Source: Verrucomicrobiota bacterium
GTDB taxonomy: Bacteria > Verrucomicrobiota > Verrucomicrobiia > Limisphaerales > JACPZS01
Assembly: GCA_016195385.1 (NCBI GenBank)
Contig: JACPZS010000161.1
Coordinates: 1 to 64,000, forward strand
Length of the DNA stretch: 64,000 nucleotides
Direction: 5' to 3'
Positions 50,939 to 60,388 of this stretch are shown in pieces; the first letter of the stretch is position 1; every line of letters begins with the position of its first letter. A model generated the notes under the pieces. That model saw nothing but the letters and a program-made list of their open reading frames with translations. It ran no database searches and was not told the DNA's origin. A program made the position numbers and the translations under genes.

Positions 50939-53200
50939 CTAGCCGAAGCCAAGGAATTTACCTCCGTGATAAGTGACGAACGCCAGCGTCCACGCCAGCG
51001 CGCCCATGTAGGCCCATTGGAAGAATGGCCACTTCCAGGAATTGGTTTCGCGGCGAACTACCGCGACAGTGCTGACGCATTGGAGCGCGAAAACGTAGAA
51101 AACCATGAGCGTGACAGCGACGAGCGGCGTATAAATCTTCGTGCCGTCGGGACGCTTTTGTTGCGCGAGAATCTGCGCGAGGTTCGTCGTCGCCGTATCG
51201 GATTTGTCATAATCGCCGACGTTGTAAACGGTGGACATCGTGCTGACAAAAACCTCGCGCGCCGCGAACGATGCAATGATCCCAATGCCCATCTTCCAAT
51301 CGAAACCCAGCGGCGCGATGACCGGCTCAATGGCGCGTCCCAGATAGCCGGCGAAGCTGCTGCGGAATTTTTCGCCGGCTTCTTCCTTGTCCAGCGCGGT
51401 GAGTTTTTCCAGAAAGGCCTGCTTGATTGCCGGACTGGCGCTGCTGGCTGGAGCCTCGATTTGCTCGCGGCGGGTAGTAAATTCCCGCTCAATCGCGGAG
51501 CCGCGCGGATACGTTTCGAGGAACCACAGCAGAATGTTGATCCCCAAAATCACCGTGCCGGCGCGGCGCAGAAACAGCTTTGAGCGATCCCACATGTGGC
51601 GCAGCGTCACGAGCAACACGGGCCGTTTGTATGGCGGCAGTTCCATAATGAGCATCGGCGTGTCGCTTCGGAGCAACGTCTTTTTGAATAACCAGGCCAT
51701 GAGCAGCGCGACTAGGATGCCGAGCGAATACATGGCGAGCATTGTCAGGCCGGTGAGTTTGAGAAAACCCAGCACGCGCACGTCGGGGATGCAGCCGGCG
51801 ATGAGCACCGCGTAAACCGGCAACCTCGCCGAGCAGCTCATCAAGGGCGCGACGAGGATCGTGACGAGACGATCCTTCGGACTTTCGATCGTGCGCGTGG
51901 CCATGATGCCGGGAATCGCGCACGCGAATGAACTGAGCATCGGGATAAAACTTTTTCCGTGGAGGCCGACTTTGCTCATGAGCCGATCCATGAGAAACGC
52001 AGCCCGCGCCATGTAGCCGGTGTCTTCGAGCAGGCTGATGAACAAGAAGAGCAGGCAAATCTGCGGCAGGAAAACGATCACGGCGCCGACCCCTTTGATG
52101 ACGCCGTTGGACAGAAGGCTGTTGAGATCGCCCGGCGGCATCTGGGCCGCCACTTGCCCGCCGAACCAGTCCACCATCGCCGTCAGCCCATCCATCGGCA
52201 GCTTGGCCCAGGTGAAAATGCTCTGGAACATCAGCGCCATGAGGACGACGAAAATCATCATGCCCCAGACTTTGTGCGTGAGGACGTGGTCAAGTTTGTC
52301 GCTGAATGATTCGCCCGGCGGCGCGACTTCCGTCGTCACCGACTCCTGGATTTCCGCGACGCGCGCGTAACGCCACTCGATCGGCGCGCCACGCCAATCA
52401 ATGTGGTGGGCCTCCAGCCGTTGGCGCGCCGCCGCGACGGCGTCCTGAATCTTCTGCGGATAATGCGCCGAACTCGAAGCAAGCGCCTTTTCGTTCGAGA
52501 GGAGGAGCAGCGCCTCCGCCGTCGCCTGCAAACGGCGCTCAGCATAAGTCTCCGCCAGCAAATTCGCCAGCGCCATCGCTTCGATCCGGAAAAGTCCGGG
52601 CAACTGGCAAAACAACTTCGGCTTCATCTCCGGCGCGCGTTCAACCATCGCGACGATCTTTTGCTTCAGTTCGGAAACACCTTCGCCTTCGCTCGCGATG
52701 ATCGGAATGACTGGCGCGCCCAGCGCGGCGGAAAGCTTTTGAGCGTCGATGCTTTGGCCGTTGACCTCCGCCACGTCGATCATGTTCAGCGCGATGACGG
52801 TGGGATGCCCCAGCTCGACGACTTGCGTGGCGTAATAAAGATTGCGTTCCAGGTTCGACGCATCCACGACGACGACGATCACATCCGGCGGCGGCAGCTC
52901 AGGCAGGCGATGCAGCAGCACGTCGCGCGAGATCTGCTCATCGAGCGAATTCGGGCTGAGGCTGTAAGTGCCCGGCAAATCCAGCACGCGGATGTCGCGC
53001 TGCGATTGAACATGTTGTAGCCGGCCTTCCTTGCGTTCGACGGTAACGCCCGCGTAATTGCCGACCATGGCGCGCAAACCGGTGAGCGCATTGAACAAAG
53101 TCGTCTTGCCGCAGTTCGGATTGCCGGTCAGGGCGACGTAGGCAGGCACAGAATCCCATCCGACTGATTTTTGTTTTGGAAATTCTGTGCCTTGCATCAT
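50939..53200 (-). CDS. feoB: Ferrous iron transporter FeoB
   Basis: ATG 53200 (or 53197) gives 753 residues; the longer reading to 53254 overlaps the preceding small gene. The N-terminal GTPase has G1 GNPNCGKTT (26-34), G3 DLPGTYSLSP and G4 NMID. The membrane part carries two Gate motifs, with the conserved GYMARAAFLMDRLMSKVGLH, KSFIPMLSSFACAIPGIMAT, MSCSARLPVYAVLIAGCIPD, ELPPYKRP and GIIASFAAREVFVSTMSTVY. It takes Fe2+ into the cytoplasm in a GTP-dependent way. It is the last gene of feoA2-feoA1-(Cys-rich membrane protein)-feoB. Confidence 0.97.
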   Translation of the reverse strand: MMQGTEFPKQKSVGWDSVPAYVALTGNPNCGKTTLFNALTGLRAMVGNYAGVTVERKEGRLQHVQSQRDIRVLDLPGTYSLSPNSLDEQISRDVLLHRLPELPPPDVIVVVVDASNLERNLYYATQVVELGHPTVIALNMIDVAEVNGQSIDAQKLSAALGAPVIPIIASEGEGVSELKQKIVAMVERAPEMKPKLFCQLPGLFRIEAMALANLLAETYAERRLQATAEALLLLSNEKALASSSAHYPQKIQDAVAAARQRLEAHHIDWRGAPIEWRYARVAEIQESVTTEVAPPGESFSDKLDHVLTHKVWGMMIFVVLMALMFQSIFTWAKLPMDGLTAMVDWFGGQVAAQMPPGDLNSLLSNGVIKGVGAVIVFLPQICLLFLFISLLEDTGYMARAAFLMDRLMSKVGLHGKSFIPMLSSFACAIPGIMATRTIESPKDRLVTILVAPLMSCSARLPVYAVLIAGCIPDVRVLGFLKLTGLTMLAMYSLGILVALLMAWLFKKTLLRSDTPMLIMELPPYKRPVLLVTLRHMWDRSKLFLRRAGTVILGINILLWFLETYPRGSAIEREFTTRREQIEAPASSASPAIKQAFLEKLTALDKEEAGEKFRSSFAGYLGRAIEPVIAPLGFDWKMGIGIIASFAAREVFVSTMSTVYNVGDYDKSDTATTNLAQILAQQKRPDGTKIYTPLVAVTLMVFYVFALQCVSTVAVVRRETNSWKWPFFQWAYMGALAWTLAFVTYHGGKFLGFG

Positions 53201-53216
53201 GAAGTTCTGATCAATT

Positions 53217-53498
53217 CTAAAACCGAAAACTTCGTCGATATAAAGAATAACCAAGCAACAAACAAAGCAACACGATTACTGGCCAAAGTGCAGGAATTCG
53301 AAATGGCCATGTCCACGCAACAATCCTGTAGCAACGGTCACACCAAGCTCCCGTATATGGAACTGGCCCGGGAAAATGACTCGTGTGTCCAAGTTTTCCA
53401 CACTTCTCGCAAATTCCGCAATATCCCGGCTGAAGGCCTTTCTTTCTCAAAACGTCCGGCTCTGTTTTCCAAAGCCGGCAATAACAAGAACGCTTCAT
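53217..53498 (-). CDS. Cys-rich small membrane protein within the feo operon
   Basis: This 93-residue protein is encoded between feoA1 (12-bp gap) and feoB (16-bp gap), so it is almost certainly co-transcribed with them. It has a metal-site-like pattern: Cys5, Cys7, Cys27, Cys30, Cys33, His38, His41, Cys53 and Cys56 (GYCGICEKCGKLGHTSHFPG, then YTGAWCDRCYR). One membrane helix follows (about 66-86, RIPALWPVIVLLCLLLGYSL) with a basic end (YRRSFRF). FeoC, the usual third Feo protein, is a winged-helix protein and looks different. I infer a role in iron handling, redox sensing or FeoB stability; nothing proves it. Confidence 0.8.
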   Translation of the reverse strand: MKRSCYCRLWKTEPDVLRKKGLQPGYCGICEKCGKLGHTSHFPGPVPYTGAWCDRCYRIVAWTWPFRIPALWPVIVLLCLLLGYSLYRRSFRF

Positions 53499-53510
53499 TT
53501 AGAATCGTGG

Positions 53511-53753
53511 CTATACATTCGCCTTCACCAAAATCTGCTCCGCCTCGTGCTTGCGCAGCGTGAGATGGTAGCCGCGCACCTTGATTTCGACCGGGTCGCC
53601 GAGTGGCGCGAAGCGAACGAGTTGAACGGTGCTGCCAACCAGCAAACCCATTTCCATCAGGCGGGCACGATTTTCAACCGGAACCTTGATCTCCGTGACC
53701 GTCGCCCGCGTGCCGACCGCGAGCGCGGTCAACGGTTGATTTCCCGCCGCCAT
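53511..53753 (-). CDS. feoA: FeoA-family protein, copy 1
   Basis: ATG 53753 gives 80 residues, the usual FeoA size; a longer reading to 53876 runs into the neighbouring feoA copy. SH3-like features are PLTALAVGTRATVTEIKVP, RARLMEMGLLVGSTVQLVRF, APLGDPVEIKVRGYHLTLRK and HEAEQILV. FeoA is a small cytoplasmic partner of FeoB. It starts 4 bp after the other feoA copy. Confidence 0.93.
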   Translation of the reverse strand: MAAGNQPLTALAVGTRATVTEIKVPVENRARLMEMGLLVGSTVQLVRFAPLGDPVEIKVRGYHLTLRKHEAEQILVKANV

Positions 53754-53757
53754 AAAT

Positions 53758-53997
53758 TCAGGCGACGCGTTTTTGCGCGGGCACGGGTTCGACCAGAATT
53801 TGTTGCGCCAGTTCGTGGCTGATGGCGAGGCGCACGTTGCAAACCTGGCAGATGACATTGGTTTGCTGACTGACAAGCTTGATGCGCTGGTCCTCGCAAA
53901 AGCCCAATTCGCGGAGTCGATCGCTCATTTCCGGCGACGCCGAGAGCCGCCGGACTCTCACGAAGGAGCCGGCGCGCACTTGATTGAGCGGGCACAT
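53758..53997 (-). CDS. FeoA-family protein, copy 2 (Cys-containing)
   Basis: ATG 53997 gives 79 residues matching FeoA (PLNQVRAGSFVRVRRLSASP, MSDRLRELGFCEDQRIKLVS, VRLAISHELAQQILVEP). The in-frame start at 54174 is rejected because it lies inside the terminator hairpin of the upstream gene; the intermediate stretch could still be coding from a non-ATG start. Unlike copy 1 it carries cysteines (GFCEDQ, NVICQVCNVR), which might bind metal. First gene of the feo operon. Confidence 0.88.
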   Translation of the reverse strand: MCPLNQVRAGSFVRVRRLSASPEMSDRLRELGFCEDQRIKLVSQQTNVICQVCNVRLAISHELAQQILVEPVPAQKRVA

Positions 53998-54151
53998 CAG
54001 CGGCCGCGTGCCGCCGCTGTCTTCGACACCGCAGGATGGATCGGTTTCTTTCAACGCGCCGCAAGCTAAGTCCGTTGAGACTCGGTTGCAAGAAGCGATT
54101 TGCGGCTGGGGCAACTCGAAAACCCGCAGCCGGGAACGCGCGGTCGGATAC

Positions 54152-54189
54152 AAAAATTCCACGCCAACGATCAAATCGCAGGCGTGGAA
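54152..54189 (-). terminator. Intrinsic terminator of the small secreted protein gene
   Basis: On the minus strand, a perfect 9-bp stem TTCCACGCC/GGCGTGGAA (54189-54181 with 54165-54157, 15-nt loop) is followed immediately by TTTTTG. It lies 66 bp after the stop of the gene at 54255-54692 and separates it from the feo operon. From here to the feoA start nothing else was recognised. Confidence 0.7.
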
Positions 54190-54254
54190 ACGACGATGAG
54201 ACTATTTCCAAGCGTGGCCAATCTAGTGCCAGGCTGCGCGATCCGGCAGGGAGA

Positions 54255-54692
54255 CTACTTTTTCTCGACGTCGCGTTTGGCTTCCCAGTCACGCGATTGA
54301 GTTTCGCCATTGCGCTCGGTTTCAATTTTTCCCTTGATGGCGTCACCGGAGATTTTGCCCGTGTGCTTGGAAGTCATCTTGTTGCCGTTGAATTCGCGCG
54401 TGACGGTAAAGGAAATTTCATCACCCGTGATTTTCGCATTGCTGATTTCTGTCTCGCGGGCCTGACCATCGCGGCCAGGGCTGGAGATCTTGCCGGTCAC
54501 CTTGTCGCCATCGACCTTCAAGGTGAGCGTGTTTTTGCGATCCGGCCCGCCGTTGCGACCGGCGGTGGTCCATGTGTAAGTGCCGTTGGGATCGGCTTTC
54601 TTTTCGTCCGCGCGGACGGTGAGGTTGAGCGCCAGCATCAAACCAACCGCGAGCATGGTGAGAGTCGTCAGAGATTTCGATATACGTTGCAT
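54255..54692 (-). CDS. Small secreted beta-rich protein
   Basis: ATG 54692 gives 145 residues with a ribosome site (GGAAAG) just before it and a signal peptide (RISKSLTTLTMLAVGLMLAL, cleavage near VRADE). The mature part has a regular strand pattern: GTYTWTTAGRNGGPDRKNTL, TLKVDGDKVTGKISSPGRDG, NAKITGDEISFTVTREFNGN and HTGKISGDAIKGKIETERNG. It looks like a small lipocalin-like or beta-barrel fold with a lysine/glutamate-rich end. I know similar small exported proteins from planctomycetes and verrucomicrobia; their function is not established. It has its own terminator. Confidence 0.85.
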   Translation of the reverse strand: MQRISKSLTTLTMLAVGLMLALNLTVRADEKKADPNGTYTWTTAGRNGGPDRKNTLTLKVDGDKVTGKISSPGRDGQARETEISNAKITGDEISFTVTREFNGNKMTSKHTGKISGDAIKGKIETERNGETQSRDWEAKRDVEKK

Positions 54693-54825
54693 AATTCTTT
54701 CCAGTTGCACTGCGTTTGTGTTGCCAAAGACGCCATCCGCGTTTGTGCGAATGCCGCCAAATTTGGTTCCGTAACTGATGACGCCCGGGCTTTGGCGGCG
54801 GTTACAAGGTATTACACGACTCGCC

Positions 54826-57800
54826 TCAGCGTCGGGGTCCTTCCGAAAGTTCAACCACCCGATAAAAACCGGCGCGGCCGGTCGCAGCAAAGTTCAGCGT
54901 CCTGGTTGAACCGTCGCCGCTGATGTTCTGGACGATGCTCCAAGCAATGTCACCGAGCGCGGCTTTGAATTGAATCTGGTACGTCCTGCCGGATTGAGTC
55001 GGCAGCGTGAACTGGAACTGGCCGTTCGCAAATGTCGGCGCACTCAATTGGAGTCCGGCAGGCGCGGCGCTGCCGAGACTTGCGAAAATCCCCGTGCTGC
55101 CGTCGGCAAAATCGACACCGATGGCCACATCGTCGCCTTGCGCGTCGATCTGCCAGACCGTTCGCACCTGGCGGCAATCAATCTGTGATGACTGCGGCAG
55201 GATTTCCTCGGCGGCTCCGTTGATCACCAGCCGCACGACTGTCGATCCCGAAGCGAAATAAACCAGGTCTGGCCCGGCGGCGGCCATCACGTCCGTGCCT
55301 CCGGTGCCAATGAGCGTTCCATCCGGCGCGGCGGCGTACAATCCGCGATCCGTGCCGAAGAACACGTAGCCGCCGTCCACGTCACTCGCAGAAAACCGGC
55401 TGAATTTTCTCGTCGCAGTCGCGGAGGTATCCACGTCGGCAATCTTTGTAATGTTCCCATTCAGGTCGAATCGAAACACACCCTGCTTGGGCGTTGCACC
55501 GAAGCCGCTTTGCGCCGCGAGCACAAGGCTGGTTCCATCGAAGCCGACGAAGTTGCTCGGCAAACCATCGAAGCCGACGAGACTGCCAGGCAAATCCGTC
55601 GTTTCATCGGCGAGCGTTTTGATCACGCCGTTGATCAGTGCGTAATGGCCATTGCCGGCGGTGGAGCCGGCACCAAATGTGAGCACGCTGCCACGCCGCG
55701 CGAGGGATCCGAAACCCGTGAACGTGCCGCCGCCGCGCGGGCGCGCGGTGCTGTTGTCGGCGAGTTGAGTGAGCTTGCGGCTGCCGCGAAGGCCGATGCC
55801 GATTTCGTAAAGTGCGAAGTGATCCCCGTCGCGTGAAAGGCCGCTGAAGTTCATCGCGCCGTCGGTTTCGTCCGTTGGATAAAACACGTCGAGAAACTTG
55901 GTTCCATCCGGCGCGGCGGTATTCGTGAACACGAGCGTGTCGAGTGCGCCGTCGCGCCAGCGCAGGAGCGCGCCGAGCGACTGGCTGAATTTGCCTGCGA
56001 GTGGGGACGTGATGATCGTCTCGCCGGCGTGCGCGACCAGATGGACGGTTTTGTCGCGCAGAGTGAAGCGCGGTTTCACACTCTTCCAATCGCCAAATAA
56101 GTTGGGATAACCCGGAACTGTCATCGCGTCATCGACGATTTTCACCCACGGCCGGCCAAGGAACGTGGCGTCCGGCGTGCCGGAACAGACGAGCACTCGC
56201 GCCACGGCGGAATCCGCAGTGCCCAAGCCGTTGAAAACCATGACGCTGTATTTCGCCGTGTCATCGGTCGCCGCCGCGGAAATGGTGAACGCGGCGTTGG
56301 TCGCGCCCGGAATGCTGTTGCCGTTCTTGAGCCATTGATAACGCAAATCGCCGCCGGTCGCCTCGACGCTCAATTTGATAGCTTCGCCCGCATTGATGCG
56401 TTGCGCGCTGGGCTGCGTGACAATTTGCGGAGGTCCGCCAATTTCAAGCCGTGCTACGTCACTCGTCACCACTCCGACTGCATTCGAGACGACGCAGGTG
56501 TAATCGCCCGCGTTCGCCGCCGTCACTCCCAGAATGGTCAATGTGCTCGCCATCGCGCCCGGCAGGCCTGCGGAAGCGAAGATTTGCAAATTGGCTTCAG
56601 GAATCGGATTTCCATTTTTGAGCCATGTGAAAGTCAGTTCACCACCTTTCGCATTGCAACTGAGAGCACGGCTTTCGCCGAGCCGGGAAAGCTGCGACGC
56701 CGGTTGGCTCACAATTTCTGGCGCAAACGGTTTGGGAAAACCCGCGACTTTGGCGACGAACACCCGTTGACTCGCGTTTGTCAGGCGCGTGGAATTCATG
56801 TTCAGCACGCCCGACCACGCGCCGGCGAAATAAAGATCACCATTGTTATTGGCTTCGACTTCTTCCCCCACAAGCGCCGCCGCCGCGCGCGGTGAATCCA
56901 CAAAGCCCGGCAATCTCACGTCGCGGACTAGTCCCGCGCTGTTGCCCGCACCGGCCCAGAGTGAAATCGGCGAGGTTCCAATTCCGAGCGATACCCCCGC
57001 CACGCTCGCAATTCCCACAGCGTCGCCGCCGAAAATCGGCCGGTCACCGTTCGCGACAGCGACGCCAGTTCCGCGGCTTGCAATGGCAACCGCTGTGTTC
57101 GTAATCGCTGTTCCATCCTTCACAAACCCGCTCAAGACGATGCGCCCCGGCGGATCATCCGCGCCGATCGTCCACACGGAATTCGCGCCCAAGCCGACAT
57201 CGTTTGGCACGCTGCCGCGCACGCCGCGCAACCAGATTTCCTGGCCGTTGGCGTCCAATTTGCCGAGCCAACTGAGATCGCGAAACGGCGGCGCAAAAAT
57301 TTTAAGGTCAAATGTGCCGAACTTGATGGACTGGTTGTAACTGCCAAGCAGGTAAATGCCCGACGCGTCGGCGGCGACATTGTAAATGTCCACCGCGCCA
57401 CCGACCGTGTCATTTTTGCGGTAGCTCTTGGCCCATTTCGTCGAGCCGTCCGCGCCGAATTTGAAAACTGCGCAAGCGCCAAACGCTTCAGCCGAAAGGA
57501 CTGCGCCGGGCGCGACGAGTTGCGAAGTGTAGCGGCCGGTGAGGATGACGTTGCTATCGGGATCAACCGCCAGTTCGCGTTGGTAGAGATTGCCGGTGAT
57601 GACCAACGACCAGATTCCTTTGCCCGTCGCATCGAACTTCACGAGAAACGTTCCGTCCGTCGTGCTGTTCGTCATTTTCAATCCGCCGACTTCGCCGACG
57701 CCCGCGAGCGGGCCGGTGGCAAAGACGTTGCCCGCAGCGTCCGCCGCAACAGCAACTTGCGTGATGGCCGAGAGCGAGCCGCTCAAATTGCCCACGACGG

Positions 57801-59778
57801 TCTGCGCCCATACGAGCGCGCCCGTGTCATCGAGGCGCACGATGAAGCCGTTGAGCGCCGTCGGGCGGGGAAATTGGACGCTGGCAAAAGTAAATTCCGG
57901 AGCGCCCGCCGGTGCCGGAAAATAATTTCCGCCGACCACGACGCCGCGCGCGCCGTCCTGCCAAAGATCCGTAATCGTGCCTAGCCCTTCGGTTTGCGAC
58001 TTGACAATCCAAGCCGGCTTGCTGCCGAACACAGTAACCTGCACCGACGGGCTGCGCACGGTGCCCAGCGAATTTTTCGCTTCGAGTTCGTAGCTGCCTT
58101 CGTCCGTTTTCTGCGCGTTGAAAAAATCAAGCGTGGCGCTCGTGGCACCGGTGATGGCCAAGCCATTTTTGAACCATTGGAAACTCAACGGCGCCTGTCC
58201 ATCGACCACCGCAGTCAACGCCGCCGTCGCCCCCTGCGCGACGGAGATCGCCACCGGCGGCGTGGTGAAACGCGGCGGCGTGTTGACGATCAATTTCGCG
58301 GGGCCGCCAATGATCGTGCCCCCGCTGTTCGTTACTTCTACAGTGTAGCTGCCTTCGTCGGCGAGCGACAAGTTGGCGATGGTGAGCGTGGCTGAGTTCG
58401 CGCCGGAAATCGCGACGCCGTTTTTTTTCCATTGATACACGAGGGGCGCGCTGCCGGCTGCCACCACGCTGAAAGTCGCCGTGCCGCCGACGTTAACGGC
58501 GGCGTCCGCGGGTGGCGTGGTGATGGACGGCCGCGTCGCCGCACCGCCGCCGGTGCTGCCGTCGTCGGTCAGGCGAAAGACGCTGTTGGCCGTCACAATT
58601 TGGCCGCTCACAAAACTGAGCAGTGACCCGAAAAGAAAAACTTTGCCGTCCAGCGCGGTTTTAGGCCGCTGCAATATCGTTGCGAGCAAGCTGCCGTTGT
58701 TCGTGAGTCCGTACGAGGTGTCGCGCGAGCCGTCCGCTTTGATGCGAACGACGGGGCCGAAGACGCCGGCGAAACTGCCGGCGAGAATGGAGCGTCCGTC
58801 CGGCAGCGCGGCGACACCGCTGGCCTGCGCGGTTGCGAGCGTGAAGTTGAATGATTTGTCCAGTGTGCCATCGGAAAGAAGCCGGAAAAATTTTGCCACC
58901 GGCTGGCCGTCAATCTGCGGCGCGGAATTTGCGACCAGCACGCGGCCGCTGCCATCAATGCTCGCCGCGGTGGGGCCGGTCAGACCCGACGCCAGACTCA
59001 CGTGGAATGACGTATCGTGCGAGCCGTCGGCATTGAGCCGCGCGATGCCACTGGTAAATTGAAAGCTCTTGGTGCCGGCGAACAGGATTACCAGTTTCCC
59101 GTCCGGCTGACGCGCGAGCGTGGACACCGTGAACTGGCCGGCGTCCATTCCCACCGTTGTTCCCAGCGTCGAATCCAGGAACGAGCCGTCCATCGTGCCA
59201 TCCGAGTTCAGGCGCGCGATGCCCGAGAGTCGTTTGGGTTTGAAGTCGCTCGCACGGCTGGTCATGAGAATTTTTCCATCGGGCAGCGCCCACATCCCGT
59301 TGGCGGTGGTGACCGCCGAAGTAAAAGTTGAATCCAAAGAACCGTCCATCTTGAGGCGGACGAAGTTATTGCGCGCAACTCCAGCCCAGGTTGAGAAAGC
59401 GCCACCGGCAATCACCGCTCCATCCGGTTGCACCTCGACGAGCGTCACCGCGCCGGGGGAAGTGTTGGTAAAAATCCCCGGAATGATCACCGTGACCGGA
59501 CCGGGGCCGGCCTTGGGATCGAACGTCGTGTCGAGCGAACCGTCGGAATTAAGCCGGACCACGCCGTTGCGCGTCTGGCCGTGGAAATTCGTGAACGAAC
59601 CCACGACGACGATTTTGCCGTCCGCGCCAATCGTGTAGCCGGAAACCTGGCCCGAAGCGCCAGGCGTGTATTGAAAGGTGAAATCGAGTCCACCGACGGT
59701 CTGGGCGTGGAGACGAGCGGTTGACAACCAAAGGATGCTCCAAAACGTGGACGCTGAAAGGAACGCACTGGTCTTCAT
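54826..59778 (-). CDS. Giant secreted protein with delta-60 repeats, Ig domains and an FYRV-type tail
   Basis: This is a 1,650-residue protein with signal peptide FLSASTFWSILWLSTARLHA (ends near residue 25). About 30-410: delta-60/beta-propeller repeats with a G-K/R-I/L...G-F...R-L-DGSLD...F pattern (DGKIVVVGSFTNFHGQTRNG, RLNSDGSLDTTFDPKAGPG). About 415-600: two Ig domains (VYQWKKNGVAISGANSATL, FQWFKNGLAITGATSATLDF). About 605-1010: SBBP-like repeats (AADAAGNVFATGPLAGVGEV, KFDATGKGIWSLVITG). About 1015-1200: two more Ig domains (FTWLKNGNPIPEANLQIFAS, YQWLKNGNSIPGATNAAFTI). About 1215-1560: another propeller-like part. The end (NGQFQFTLPTQSGRTYQIQF, GRAGFYRVVEL) is the tail also seen on the Ig protein at 5998. 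Probably surface-exposed or secreted; no enzyme domain was recognised. Confidence 0.9.
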   Translation of the reverse strand: MKTSAFLSASTFWSILWLSTARLHAQTVGGLDFTFQYTPGASGQVSGYTIGADGKIVVVGSFTNFHGQTRNGVVRLNSDGSLDTTFDPKAGPGPVTVIIPGIFTNTSPGAVTLVEVQPDGAVIAGGAFSTWAGVARNNFVRLKMDGSLDSTFTSAVTTANGMWALPDGKILMTSRASDFKPKRLSGIARLNSDGTMDGSFLDSTLGTTVGMDAGQFTVSTLARQPDGKLVILFAGTKSFQFTSGIARLNADGSHDTSFHVSLASGLTGPTAASIDGSGRVLVANSAPQIDGQPVAKFFRLLSDGTLDKSFNFTLATAQASGVAALPDGRSILAGSFAGVFGPVVRIKADGSRDTSYGLTNNGSLLATILQRPKTALDGKVFLFGSLLSFVSGQIVTANSVFRLTDDGSTGGGAATRPSITTPPADAAVNVGGTATFSVVAAGSAPLVYQWKKNGVAISGANSATLTIANLSLADEGSYTVEVTNSGGTIIGGPAKLIVNTPPRFTTPPVAISVAQGATAALTAVVDGQAPLSFQWFKNGLAITGATSATLDFFNAQKTDEGSYELEAKNSLGTVRSPSVQVTVFGSKPAWIVKSQTEGLGTITDLWQDGARGVVVGGNYFPAPAGAPEFTFASVQFPRPTALNGFIVRLDDTGALVWAQTVVGNLSGSLSAITQVAVAADAAGNVFATGPLAGVGEVGGLKMTNSTTDGTFLVKFDATGKGIWSLVITGNLYQRELAVDPDSNVILTGRYTSQLVAPGAVLSAEAFGACAVFKFGADGSTKWAKSYRKNDTVGGAVDIYNVAADASGIYLLGSYNQSIKFGTFDLKIFAPPFRDLSWLGKLDANGQEIWLRGVRGSVPNDVGLGANSVWTIGADDPPGRIVLSGFVKDGTAITNTAVAIASRGTGVAVANGDRPIFGGDAVGIASVAGVSLGIGTSPISLWAGAGNSAGLVRDVRLPGFVDSPRAAAALVGEEVEANNNGDLYFAGAWSGVLNMNSTRLTNASQRVFVAKVAGFPKPFAPEIVSQPASQLSRLGESRALSCNAKGGELTFTWLKNGNPIPEANLQIFASAGLPGAMASTLTILGVTAANAGDYTCVVSNAVGVVTSDVARLEIGGPPQIVTQPSAQRINAGEAIKLSVEATGGDLRYQWLKNGNSIPGATNAAFTISAAATDDTAKYSVMVFNGLGTADSAVARVLVCSGTPDATFLGRPWVKIVDDAMTVPGYPNLFGDWKSVKPRFTLRDKTVHLVAHAGETIITSPLAGKFSQSLGALLRWRDGALDTLVFTNTAAPDGTKFLDVFYPTDETDGAMNFSGLSRDGDHFALYEIGIGLRGSRKLTQLADNSTARPRGGGTFTGFGSLARRGSVLTFGAGSTAGNGHYALINGVIKTLADETTDLPGSLVGFDGLPSNFVGFDGTSLVLAAQSGFGATPKQGVFRFDLNGNITKIADVDTSATATRKFSRFSASDVDGGYVFFGTDRGLYAAAPDGTLIGTGGTDVMAAAGPDLVYFASGSTVVRLVINGAAEEILPQSSQIDCRQVRTVWQIDAQGDDVAIGVDFADGSTGIFASLGSAAPAGLQLSAPTFANGQFQFTLPTQSGRTYQIQFKAALGDIAWSIVQNISGDGSTRTLNFAATGRAGFYRVVELSEGPRR

Positions 59779-59990
59779 GAGTACACAGATAACAACAACA
59801 ATTTTTATTCTCTCTGCGAGCTACGATTCCCGCGTAGCGACGCGCCAATGCGCGGCAGATTGAATGGCCTCTATTTAGTTCAGCCACGAAGCGGTTGGCA
59901 ACAACTCCTTGCCACTTTGCAGTCGATACCGACCCAGCACGATGGATTGCGCTCGGCGATGCTCGTGCTGGACGGCGTCGTGGCCGACGT

Positions 59991-60331
59991 GAACCTCGCG
60001 GTCGAAATGCGCAGCGGCAAAGCGCCGTGGTCAACAAACTCTAGCGCAAGCCGATCGTGACGACTTCGCCGCAAAAATCAGCGCGTTCAAAACCCTGCTC
60101 ACCCAACCGCGCCAGGCCAAAGCCATCACTAAAGGCGCGACCGACTTGATTCCCGACAAACTCCACGGCGCCGACCGTATCGTCGAGCGGCAGATCGACC
60201 GCCTGATGGAACGCCAAAAAGTAAGCAACCCGGATTTCTACGCCGCGTATCAAGTCGCCCGCGTCATCGTGGACCCCGGCGGTGGTGGTGGTGCGGTGCC
60301 AACTCCGCCCGCGCCAACACCGCCGACGTAA
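59991..60331 (+). pseudogene. Gene remnant with a Pro-rich C-terminal end (tentative)
   Basis: An open frame without a clear start begins after a stop at about 59990 and ends at 60331. It looks coding over its helical, charged C-terminal part: FAAKISAFKTLLTQPRQAKA, PDKLHGADRIVERQIDRLME, VSNPDFYAAYQVARVIV and then Gly/Pro-rich PTPPAPTPPT. A second frame just upstream (59848-60060, VLDGVVADVNLAVEMRSGKA) may be the N-terminal half separated by a frameshift. I do not recognise the family. The rest of 59779-59990 shows nothing else. Confidence 0.35.
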
Positions 60332-60388
60332 GAATCAGGGAAACAATTTGAGCACTCGCAGCGGCCTTCGGAAACGCGGGCCGCTTTT

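Noticed and set aside
53758-54174. Longer FeoA reading with a 59-residue N-terminal extension starting at 54174
   Set aside because: That start lies inside the terminator hairpin at 54152-54189; the family length fits the start at 53997.
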